NCBI GenBank assembly: GCA_031290405.1
Contig: JAITNO010000069.1
Span: forward strand, 1-9,518
Direction: 5' to 3'
DNA: 9,518 bases
Source: Spirochaetaceae bacterium
Lineage (GTDB): Bacteria > Spirochaetota > Spirochaetia > Treponematales > Breznakiellaceae
The position numbers were made by a program, and so were the translations under genes. This document shows, piece by piece, positions 1 to 5,429 of this stretch (its first letter is position 1; the number at the start of each line of letters is the position of its first letter). Below the pieces are notes generated by a model. That model searched no databases. It was not told where the DNA came from and saw only the letters and a list, made by a program, of their open reading frames with translations.

Positions 1-60
1 AGCCCTCCTTGTTAAAGAAATTCAAATTGAAAATCAGGAGGCTTGTCTTACTGGCACGAC

Positions 61-119
61 ATGACAAGGGGACGTTTCTATCTTGGTAAGATAGGGGACG
101 TTTCTACTTTGGCTTGACA
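61..119. repeat. Paired GGGGACGTTTCTA repeats around a small palindrome (possible IS-end remnant)
   Basis: GGGGACGTTTCTA occurs at 68-80 and again at 94-106, a spacing of 26 bp. Between them TATCTT (79-84) and AAGATA (88-93) form a 6-bp hairpin with loop GGT. The two 26-bp units agree at about 20 of 26 positions by eye. Motifs of this kind often sit at the ends of transposon-derived sequence, but that is recalled resemblance and no transposase is present. An open frame at 2-64 ending in TGA could be the tail of a gene starting outside the window; I cannot identify it. Confidence 0.4.
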
Positions 120-136
120 AAACACCAGAAAAACGC

Positions 137-164
137 TTGACTTTTTTCACCTCTGCGGTATACT
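137..164 (+). promoter_or_regulatory. Promoter of the toxin-antitoxin operon
   Basis: A TTGACT -35 box (137-142) and a TATACT -10 box (159-164) are separated by 16 bp. The predicted transcription start is near 171, next to the toxin ATG at 172, so the mRNA would be leaderless or nearly so. A second TTGACA at 114-119 has no suitably spaced -10 box. Confidence 0.6.
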
Positions 165-176
165 GCATTAAATGCA
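164..176. promoter_or_regulatory. Palindrome over the -10 end and toxin start (candidate operator)
   Basis: TGCATT (164-169) and AATGCA (171-176) are perfect inverted arms around a single A. The palindrome touches the last base of the -10 box and covers the toxin start codon. Outer TAC (161-163) and GTA (178-180) extend the symmetry with a one-base offset. Type II toxin-antitoxin operons are commonly autorepressed by the antitoxin or the complex, so this is the natural operator candidate. Binding is inferred from symmetry and position only. Confidence 0.4.
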
Positions 177-441
177 AGTATTACTGCACCCTGTCGCTGG
201 AAAATACCTTGATCGACTTGACGCTCCCACGAAGATCCGTATCAAAACCGCCTTGAATGGTTTGGGGTAAGAACCGCCGGAAGGGGACATAAGGCCGGTA
301 ATTGGGCAAACAGATTATTTCCGGTTAAAATTTGGAAGCTATCGGGCTTTGTACCGGATGAAAGACAATGTTGTTTTCGTAACGCACATCGAACCGAGAG
401 GGCAGGCGTATACGAAAAAAACGCAAGCCAAGAGAGGATAA
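172..441 (+). pseudogene. RelE/ParE-superfamily toxin gene interrupted by an in-frame TAA
   Basis: One frame runs 89 codons from ATG 172 to the TAA at 439-441, interrupted only by a TAA at 268-270 (codon 33). The first part reads MQVLLHPVAGKYLDRL and so on to NGLG. After the stop the frame continues EPPEGDIRPVIGQTDYFRLK, then YRALYRMKDNVVFVTHIEPR. That is the usual RelE/ParE arrangement of a central Y-x-R-L-K-x-G-x-Y-R-A-L-Y strand pair followed by a V-x-x-I-x-x-R strand. Family members are ribosome-dependent mRNA endonucleases (RelE) or gyrase inhibitors (ParE); which applies here cannot be told. The length is normal for the family, so the lesion looks like a simple substitution. The antitoxin starts 2 nt after the final stop, a toxin-first order as in higBA. 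A sequencing error or a live gene read through the stop are alternatives. No good restart codon lies close after the TAA. Confidence 0.75.
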
Positions 442-443
442 TT

Positions 444-659
444 ATGCAAACAGCAGCACTGCGAAAAGAATTACAGAGCCGCATTGACGCCATGCCGGAA
501 CACAGCCTTTACGCGCTTGAACCACTGATAACAATACTCACCGAGCCGCTGTTCACGATAGAATCAGCAAGCGCGGACGAAATAGCCATGATTGACGAAC
601 GGATGAAAGACTACGAAAAAGACCCGTCAAGTTTCGTGCCGTTGGAAAGCATACAATGA
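444..659 (+). CDS. Small antitoxin-like protein partnering the RelE/ParE-type toxin
   Basis: This 71-residue acidic protein begins MQTAALRKELQSRIDAMPEH. A predicted helical N-terminal half is followed by an acidic tail containing DEIAMIDERMKDYEKDPSSF, a layout common in RelB-like antitoxins whose C-terminal half wraps the toxin. The start at 444 is supported by an AGAGAGG Shine-Dalgarno (431-437), 6 nt upstream and inside the end of the toxin frame. The two genes are separated by 2 nt, so translation is probably coupled. The reading frame is intact although the toxin frame carries a stop, which is the non-lethal way for such a pair to decay. GC content is roughly 45-50 percent by hand count of two 60-base lines, below the 58-67 percent in the genes to the right. 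Assignment rests on size, order and tail composition; the exact family is uncertain. Confidence 0.65.
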   Translation: MQTAALRKELQSRIDAMPEHSLYALEPLITILTEPLFTIESASADEIAMIDERMKDYEKDPSSFVPLESIQ

Positions 660-870
660 ATAACCCGTCGAAAAACCCATAGGCGCAGCGGCTGCCTGCC
701 TCCGAAGGGCGTGGTCGAGGAGCAGACTAAGGCTCCCGGGAAGGGCACCGGGGGCGGCCTCCTTAGGAGGGGCCGCCTTTTGTGTGGGCGGGGGGGAGGG
801 AAGAAGGCCTCACGCGGAGGTCGGGGGAAAGGGGTGGGAGTGGGCGCGTTGCGGTGTAAAGACGGGAACA
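660..870. other. Gene-free GC-rich stretch between antitoxin and tRNA-Gly
   Basis: No credible gene is seen. The first 95 bases after the antitoxin stop contain small hairpins such as GCAG-CGG-CTGC (685-695) and end in the terminator described separately. They could be a structured 3' UTR or a small RNA. I compared the stretch by eye with SRP RNA, RNase P RNA, tmRNA, 6S RNA and glycine-riboswitch cores and could not match any. From 782 to 845 the plus strand is extremely G-rich: runs GGGGG (823-827), GGGG (831-834), GGG (836-838) and GGG (842-844) fit a G-quadruplex pattern. The minus-strand transcript leaving the tRNA is therefore C-rich and G-poor, the composition Rho prefers. Confidence 0.4.
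753..781 (+). terminator. Rho-independent terminator downstream of the toxin-antitoxin operon
   Basis: GGCGGCC (753-759) pairs with GGCCGCC (771-777). The stem is extended by inner TCC/GGA pairing with a two-G bulge, and TTTT (778-781) follows immediately. The T-run lies on the plus-strand side, so it ends rightward transcription from the toxin-antitoxin operon or from a small RNA between 660 and 752. Confidence 0.7.
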
Positions 871-942
871 AGCGGCTGAAGGGAGTCGAACCCTCGTCTC
901 CAGCTTGGAAGGCTGGGGTAATGGCCGTTATACGACAGCCGC
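871..942 (-). tRNA. tRNA-Gly, anticodon UCC
   Basis: Read on the minus strand, the 72-nt sequence folds into a full cloverleaf. The acceptor strands are GCGGCTG and CAGCCGC, the anticodon stem CCAGC/GCTGG encloses loop CTTCCAA, and the T-arm is AGGG-TTCGACT-CCCT with the usual GTTCGA core. Loop position 33 is T and positions 34-36 are TCC, which reads GGA (and GGG by wobble). The discriminator base is T, as expected for bacterial glycine tRNAs. The 3' CCA is not encoded, since TGT follows, so it must be added by nucleotidyltransferase. The promoter lies 15-50 nt upstream. Confidence 0.96.
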
Positions 943-963
943 CAAATCACATTCAGGCCTTAA

Positions 964-991
964 CTATAGAGAATCGTCAAAAAGTGTCAAG
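964..991 (-). promoter_or_regulatory. Promoter of tRNA-Gly
   Basis: On the minus strand a perfect TTGACA -35 box (986-991) and a TATAGT -10 box (964-969) are separated by 16 bp, the same spacing as the toxin-antitoxin promoter. The predicted start is near 957, about 15 nt before the mature tRNA 5' end at 942. The first two bases of the -35 box are also the last two bases of the 20-bp inverted repeat at 990-1054. Confidence 0.8.
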
Positions 992-1054
992 GGACGCGCT
1001 GATTAACTCATGCGCGGCAATCTTGCCTGCCCCTAGTTAATCAGCGCGTCCCTT
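990..1054. repeat. Perfect 20-bp inverted repeat, MITE-like or terminator hairpin
   Basis: AAGGGACGCGCTGATTAACT (990-1009) is the exact reverse complement of 1035-1054, with a 25-nt spacer. The right arm supplies the last two bases of the TAA stop of the adaptor gene (1053-1055); the left arm overlaps the -35 box of the tRNA-Gly promoter. Two readings are possible. It may be a terminator for the leftward adaptor transcript, since a T5 run follows the stem after several bases on that strand. Or it may be a tiny non-autonomous element with long terminal inverted repeats. I see no clear target-site duplication. A 20-bp perfect stem with an AT-rich inner end is unusual for a simple terminator. 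Confidence 0.85.
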
Positions 1055-2330
1055 ACTCGGTGATTCGCAGGGGGTCGCCGTCGGAGAGGAAGTTCTGGCC
1101 GGCGCTGACGACTTTTTCGCCGGGCTGGAGGCCGGAGACGATTTCTACTTCCGTGTCGCTTTCCAGTCCGGTGGCGACTTCGCGCCTTTGGGCGGTGTTT
1201 TTGTCGTCTACGACGAAGACGATCCATCTGCCGTAGGTGTTGATGACGGTGTTGCGGGGGATGACGGGAACGCCTCGCTTGGTGTTGATGACGAGGCTTA
1301 TGGTGGCGAACATTCCTGAGCGGATGCGGGGGTCTTGATGGACGAACTGTATCTGGATGCGCATGGTTCTGGAGGCGGGGTCTATGATGGGGCTTACTTC
1401 GCGGACGAGGCCGGCGAATGTTTCGTCGGGGATGGAATCGAAGTAGATTTCGGCGGCGAGGCCTTTCTTTATTGAGCCGGTGAAGCGTTCGGGGATGTAT
1501 GTTTCGATGACGAGGCTGGTGAGGTCGCCGACGATGTAGATTGCGGATTGCGTTGAGACGGTGTCGCCGACGTTGAAGGGGGCCTGGATGACGGTGCCGC
1601 CGATGGTTGAGCGCAGGGGGCTGTTGGCAAAGACTTCGCCGGGTTTGGAGGGGTCGATGTAGGCGACGACTTCGCTTGTCGACACGGCGTCCCCGACGCG
1701 TTTTTGGAGTGCGGCGATCTTGCCGGCGAGTTGTGGGTAGAGCGATACTTGCCGGGAGGCGATGACGTCGCCGTTGACGATGATGCTGTTTTCTATTGAG
1801 CCGAGGACGACGGGGGTTACGCGCACGACGGCGATGTTTCGGGCGGCGCCGGCGGCGTTGTTGCCTGTCTGCGCGCCGGCGGCGGCGTTGCCGCCTGTCT
1901 GCGTCCTGTTGCTGCTGCCTGCGTTGCGTTCGCCGGCGGCGGCGTTGCCGCGTTCGCCTCGGCCACCGCGTTCGCCGGAGCCTGCGTTGCGTTCGCCGCT
2001 GCCGGCGTTGCGTTCGGCGGAGCCGGCGCCGCCGCCGCGCCCACTGCCGCGCCCACTGTCGCTACTGCCGCTACCGTCGGCGGCGCCTGGTTGGGGGGCC
2101 CCGCCGCCTGAGCCGTCGGCGCTTGTCGGACGCTCTCCGCCGGGGCTCACCGGTATGTCGATCTGGTTGCCGCCTGTGGCGGCGCCCAGGAACGGGATCG
2201 AGAGACCGCCGCCTGGGGCGCCGCCGCCGCCCGTTCTTTGCATATAGACGATCAGCGTTAAACCAAGAAAGAGGATGATGACAAAGATGATTACTTTTGC
2301 GGCGTTGTTGCGCCGTTTTTTCCTACGCAT
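1053..2330 (-). CDS. HlyD/MacA-type periplasmic adaptor (membrane fusion protein) of an efflux pump
   Basis: This 425-residue protein would bridge an inner-membrane RND or ABC transporter to an outer-membrane channel in the periplasm. Residues 1-11 are basic and about 12-30 form a membrane anchor (VIIFVIILFLGLTLIVYM). Residues 33-165 are a low-complexity Gly/Ser/Asn/Arg linker with repeated ERNAGS motifs. From about 166 the adaptor fold begins: a first beta strand pair, a lipoyl-like half (LYPQLAGKIAALQKRVGDAV, 197-216), a second half (GGTVIQAPFNVGDTV, 244-258), a beta-barrel domain at about 270-350 containing SGMFATI, and a membrane-proximal domain at 355-425 (VPVIPRNTVI). The coiled-coil hairpin between the lipoyl halves is almost absent, replaced by about 25 residues. 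No pump or channel gene adjoins it. It follows the TraB gene after 51 nt and may share its transcript. No clear Shine-Dalgarno precedes the ATG. Confidence 0.88.
   Translation of the reverse strand: MRRKKRRNNAAKVIIFVIILFLGLTLIVYMQRTGGGGAPGGGLSIPFLGAATGGNQIDIPVSPGGERPTSADGSGGGAPQPGAADGSGSSDSGRGSGRGGGAGSAERNAGSGERNAGSGERGGRGERGNAAAGERNAGSSNRTQTGGNAAAGAQTGNNAAGAARNIAVVRVTPVVLGSIENSIIVNGDVIASRQVSLYPQLAGKIAALQKRVGDAVSTSEVVAYIDPSKPGEVFANSPLRSTIGGTVIQAPFNVGDTVSTQSAIYIVGDLTSLVIETYIPERFTGSIKKGLAAEIYFDSIPDETFAGLVREVSPIIDPASRTMRIQIQFVHQDPRIRSGMFATISLVINTKRGVPVIPRNTVINTYGRWIVFVVDDKNTAQRREVATGLESDTEVEIVSGLQPGEKVVSAGQNFLSDGDPLRITE
1840..2095 (-). repeat. Low-complexity Gly/Asn/Arg-rich coding repeat in the adaptor linker
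   Basis: This segment encodes adaptor residues of about 79-164 and contains imperfect copies of ERNAGSG (AGSAERNAG, SGERNAGSG, AAGERNAGSS) mixed with RGGRGERG and NAAAGAQTG. The DNA repeats follow the peptide repeats. Such tracts can change length by slippage or recombination. They keep several other frames open across the segment, which explains the long but meaningless overlapping frames seen there. Confidence 0.7.
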
Positions 2331-2381
2331 GGCTTAGTATAGACGGGGGCGGGTGGAAAAACTAGGGGTGGGAGCGTCTCA

Positions 2382-3623
2382 TTAAAAAAAACTGGTCCAC
2401 AGGGCGGAGGCGGCTTTGAATATGGCCTCTCCGGCGGGGGTCAGGGTGAGGATGTTGCCTGCGACGCCGCCTAACGACGAAAGGAAAAAGATCAGCAGGA
2501 TGTGGGCTATTCTGTTGCGGTAGAGGCCCCGGAGCTTGCATACGTCGGCGGCCAGGGTCTGGGCGTCGCTGACGCGGGGCTTGCGGATAAAGGCCTGGAC
2601 GACGGCGGCAAACACGCCGACGCTTAAAAACGGGTTCAGGGTGCCTATCGGCGCGCTGACGAACGCGGCGACGACGGTAACGACGTTGGCGAAGGCCAGC
2701 AGGGAGCCGAGCGCGGCAAAGCCGCCGTTAAGGACCAGCCATTTGACGAGTTCGTCCCCGGCTTTGTCGGGGCCGCCGGTGTAGAAGCCCACGCCTATCA
2801 GCGCGACGATGAGGGCGGGGATAATCCAGCCGGCGTATCGTGCGATGCCGCCTCTCTTAGGCGCTGTGTTCATAGGGCCAATGTCCGCTGCGGCGCCGCC
2901 TGACTCCTCGAACTGTTCGATGTGCGCCTTGACGCCGTGGAGGTGCCCGGCACCCATGACGGCGACTATCTTTGGCCTTTCGCCGCTTGTCATGGTTGTG
3001 CCGGAGCTCCAGATGGAAGAGGCCATGAAGAGATCCCGCTCGTCGATGAGCGTTTTCTTTACGTCGGGGAGGTACTTTGCCAGCTCCTGCATCATGCCGT
3101 CAAGCTCGGCGTTGTTCTTGAGGTTTTCGATCTCTTCTTCGCTGAGCTTTTCCGACGAAAAGGCGCTGGCGAACAAGACCGACAGGAGCTTGCACTTGCT
3201 CCAAAAGTTGCAGCCGGCCCACACCCGACGGAGCGTTATCTGCACTTCCCTGTCGCAAAAGGCGAACGGAATGCCCAGCTCCCGCGCCGCATCTACGGCG
3301 CCTGACATCTCTTCGCCGGGCTTTACGCCCAGTTCGCTGCCCATGCGCCGCTGGAACGAGGAGAGCACGAGGTTTGCCAGCAGCAGAAAGCCCTTTCCCT
3401 CGCGTATCACCTTTACGATGTCGAGCTTTTCCCAGTTTTCGTTTTGGGTCATCGCGTTGTAGCGGATTGAATCAATCTCGACGCAGACGAGGGCGGGCTT
3501 TTCGTCGCGGATAAACCGCCTTACCTCTTCCACGCTTTCCTTTGAAACGTGCGCGGTTCCGATCAACACTATCGTTCTATCGCTTAATTCGAGTGTAACT
3601 TGCGTTTCGTTGGCATCGCTCAT
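2382..3623 (-). CDS. TraB/PrgY-family membrane protein
   Basis: This 413-residue protein has the two signatures of the TraB/PrgY (TIKI-like) family: GTAHVS at 22-27 near the N-terminus and GAGHLHG at 224-230. Between them are ExDxxR (49-54) and the helical domain typical of the group. In related TIKI enzymes, conserved His and Glu residues of this fold bind metal for peptidase activity; in Enterococcus, PrgY/TraB limits endogenous pheromone. No substrate is known here. After a short linker the C-terminal third carries about four hydrophobic segments (roughly 263-281, 297-325, 330-346, 372-392), so the conserved domain is membrane-tethered. The ATG at 3623 has GGGGGAG (3626-3632) close upstream. 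The gene begins 15 nt after the stop of the TPR lipoprotein gene, which points to co-transcription. Length and domain order are normal for bacterial members. Confidence 0.9.
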   Translation of the reverse strand: MSDANETQVTLELSDRTIVLIGTAHVSKESVEEVRRFIRDEKPALVCVEIDSIRYNAMTQNENWEKLDIVKVIREGKGFLLLANLVLSSFQRRMGSELGVKPGEEMSGAVDAARELGIPFAFCDREVQITLRRVWAGCNFWSKCKLLSVLFASAFSSEKLSEEEIENLKNNAELDGMMQELAKYLPDVKKTLIDERDLFMASSIWSSGTTMTSGERPKIVAVMGAGHLHGVKAHIEQFEESGGAAADIGPMNTAPKRGGIARYAGWIIPALIVALIGVGFYTGGPDKAGDELVKWLVLNGGFAALGSLLAFANVVTVVAAFVSAPIGTLNPFLSVGVFAAVVQAFIRKPRVSDAQTLAADVCKLRGLYRNRIAHILLIFFLSSLGGVAGNILTLTPAGEAIFKAASALWTSFF

Positions 3624-3638
3624 GGCTCCCCCGTTCGT

Positions 3639-5033
3639 TCAGTTTTTAAGCGCGGTTGCGCTTGAGCCGCCGGACAAGGCGCCGTCCTGCACCACCCAGT
3701 CGTAGATGCGCCATTCTATCAGGTCTTTGCGGTCCAGGCGTCCGAATTCGTCGATGTAGGTTGCCGCCAGGCTTGCGTTGCCGCATATCGTAAAATAATA
3801 GGCAAGATAGAAGAGTCCCTGGGCCTTTATGCGCGGGTTCTTTTCGGCCGAGACGCGCCGCGCAACGTCGGCGTCGCCGGAAAAATCATAGAAGAGGCGG
3901 ACGAGGTAATAGTCCAGTTTCGACCGGTCCAGTTTACGCATCGTCTGTTCAAGGAACGGCTTGAACGCGACGGAGCTTTGCCCACCCTGGACGGCGTTTA
4001 TCACGGCGAGCAGGGCGTAGTTGTATTCGCCGGGCGCGCCGTCGAAGGCTTTCTTAAAGGCGTCCCGCGCTTTGATGTGCTGTTTATCCTTCATAAAATA
4101 CACGCCGAGCATTTCGTGCGCAAAATAATAGTCCGGCTTAAGGCTGGCCAGCGCCTGGTAGTCGAGGATGGCGTTTGTGTAATCGTGCAGTTCGTCGCGG
4201 AGCCCCGCGCTGTAGACGTAGGCGATGAAGTTCTGCGGGTTGATGTGTGCGGCGCGTTCAAATTCCGCCAGCGCTTCCCTCTTTTTATTCATGTCGAGGA
4301 GCGCGCGGGCCTTGTCGTAGACGACCCAATAGTTGCCGGCGTCGAGCGTTTCGGCCTTTTGCAGGTCGTCGATGGCAAACTGCGGGTTGCCCGTTTCCCG
4401 GTAGACGCGCCCCCTCTCGGCCAGCGGCTCGGCGTCCAGCGGATGGGCGTCGATTGCCTGCGTAAGGAGCTTGACGGCCGCTTCGGGGTTTTTCCGCTTG
4501 CGATAGACTGAGGCTTTGCCGATAAGGGCGTCCAGGTTTGTGGCGTCGGCGGCCAGGGCCCGGTCAAAGAAGCCCTCGGCGCCTTTTAGGTTTAGGGCGT
4601 TTATCGCGAGGTATCCCAGGGCGTCCAGCGCGCCGACGTGGGCGCCGTCGGCCTTGACGACGGCTTCGAGGATGCGCTTCTGTTCTTTTGCGTTGCCGCT
4701 TGCGCCTTCGATCTTTGAGAGGATGTACTGGGCGTCGAGGTCTGCGCCATCCCTTGCCAGTACGGTGTTGACGGTCTCGCGCGCCTCCGGCAGCCTTCCT
4801 GCGGAGACGAGGACGGATGCTTTGAGGCGCATATTCTGATTCGTCCGAGCCTCTTCGGGGGGCAGCGCGTCAAAAAGACTGAGCGCGGCGTCGCTGTCGC
4901 CCTTGCCCAGTGCGGCGGCGAGTTTTTCCATAAAGGATGTTTCCGCTCTTTCGGGCGTCTTCACGGGCGCGTCCACGGTGGAACAGGCGGCGATGAGCAT
5001 GGTGTAAAAAACGATGGCGTGTAATTTTTTCAT
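3639..5033 (-). CDS. TPR-repeat lipoprotein
   Basis: I place the start at the ATG at 5033, giving 464 residues, rather than at an earlier in-frame start at 5111. From 5033 the protein begins with a textbook lipoprotein signal, MKKLHAIVFYTMLIAAC, with the lipobox cysteine at residue 17; the upstream extension is arginine-rich and would bury it. The mature part is a run of tetratricopeptide-type helical pairs from about 65 to 335. Recognisable units include the segments near 131-160 (ALDALGYLAINALNLKGAEG), 165-195, 200-230, 235-262 and 300-330. TPR arrays are protein-protein scaffolds, so a membrane-anchored assembly or recruitment role in the envelope is likely. The C-terminal 130 residues are helical with no motif I recognise. 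It leads the leftward cluster with the TraB gene 15 nt downstream. The Shine-Dalgarno is weak (GGGGA about 10 nt upstream). Confidence 0.85.
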   Translation of the reverse strand: MKKLHAIVFYTMLIAACSTVDAPVKTPERAETSFMEKLAAALGKGDSDAALSLFDALPPEEARTNQNMRLKASVLVSAGRLPEARETVNTVLARDGADLDAQYILSKIEGASGNAKEQKRILEAVVKADGAHVGALDALGYLAINALNLKGAEGFFDRALAADATNLDALIGKASVYRKRKNPEAAVKLLTQAIDAHPLDAEPLAERGRVYRETGNPQFAIDDLQKAETLDAGNYWVVYDKARALLDMNKKREALAEFERAAHINPQNFIAYVYSAGLRDELHDYTNAILDYQALASLKPDYYFAHEMLGVYFMKDKQHIKARDAFKKAFDGAPGEYNYALLAVINAVQGGQSSVAFKPFLEQTMRKLDRSKLDYYLVRLFYDFSGDADVARRVSAEKNPRIKAQGLFYLAYYFTICGNASLAATYIDEFGRLDRKDLIEWRIYDWVVQDGALSGGSSATALKN

Positions 5034-5198
5034 GGCGATATTTCCCCATTGTCGGTGTTTTTGCGCGCTTCCTTTACGGCGTCTGCGGCCGAGGGCCGTC
5101 GTCCCAAACAATCTGGCGCAGGGACGCGGGGACGCGGGGTAAAGAAAAGCTCTCCGCGTCCGCCGTCAGCTCCCAGCGTCCGTCGCCAGCAGGCGCCG
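5034..5198. other. Leader region of the lipoprotein/TraB cluster
   Basis: No independent gene is convincing here. On the minus strand TAAA (5073-5076) and ACCGACAAT (5048-5056) are separated by 16 bp, weakly resembling a sigma-28 promoter (TAAA-N15-GCCGATAA). The same arrangement lies before the flgF-like gene. A minus-strand frame (5030-5449) continues through this stretch from the tandem repeats and ends with a TGA overlapping the lipoprotein start as ATGA. It is low complexity and has only a TTG start. Confidence 0.35.
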
Positions 5199-5429
5199 CT
5201 CGGACGAGAGTCCGGACCGCTCGGACGAGAGTCCGGACCACTCGGACGAGAGTCCGGGCCGCTCGGACAGGAGTCCGGGCCGCTCGGACAGGAGTCCGGG
5301 CCGCTCGGACAGGAGTCCGGGCCGCTCGGACAGGAGTCCGGGCCGCTCGGACAGGAGTCCGGGCCGCTCGGACAGGAGTCCGAGTCGCTCGGACAGGAGT
5401 CCGAGTCGCTCGGACAGGAGTCCGACGCG
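5199..5429. repeat. Eleven tandem 21-bp units, each a potential hairpin
   Basis: Eleven contiguous 21-bp units begin with CTCGGAC at 5199, 5220, 5241, 5262, 5283, 5304, 5325, 5346, 5367, 5388 and 5409. Every unit contains CGGAC and GTCCG as inverted arms around a 4-nt loop. The loop is GAGA in units 1-3 and AGGA in units 4-11, so the array has two homogenised blocks. Units 9 and 10 have a perfect 7-bp stem (CTCGGAC/GTCCGAG). Because 21 is a multiple of three and no frame contains a stop, all six frames are open. Conceptual products are heptapeptide repeats such as GPLGQES (plus) or GLLSERP and DSCPSGP (minus). None has a good start and ribosome-binding site, so I treat the array as non-coding or undecided. 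Confidence 0.97.

Noticed and set aside
711..1040. 109-residue plus-strand frame
   Set aside because: It runs through the terminator, the antisense strand of tRNA-Gly and the inverted repeat; not a plausible gene.
1762..2278. Pro-rich and Arg-rich plus-strand frames over the adaptor linker
   Set aside because: They mirror the Gly/Asn/Arg repeat on the other strand and have no independent support.
3978..4511. 177-residue plus-strand frame opposite the TPR lipoprotein
   Set aside because: Antisense shadow of the TPR region; no ribosome-binding site or domain.
5034..5111. 26-residue N-terminal extension of the TPR lipoprotein
   Set aside because: It would place arginine-rich sequence before a clear lipoprotein signal peptide; the start at 5033 is better.
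5199..5429. CRISPR array
   Set aside because: The 21-bp units are directly contiguous with no unique spacers, and no cas genes are present.
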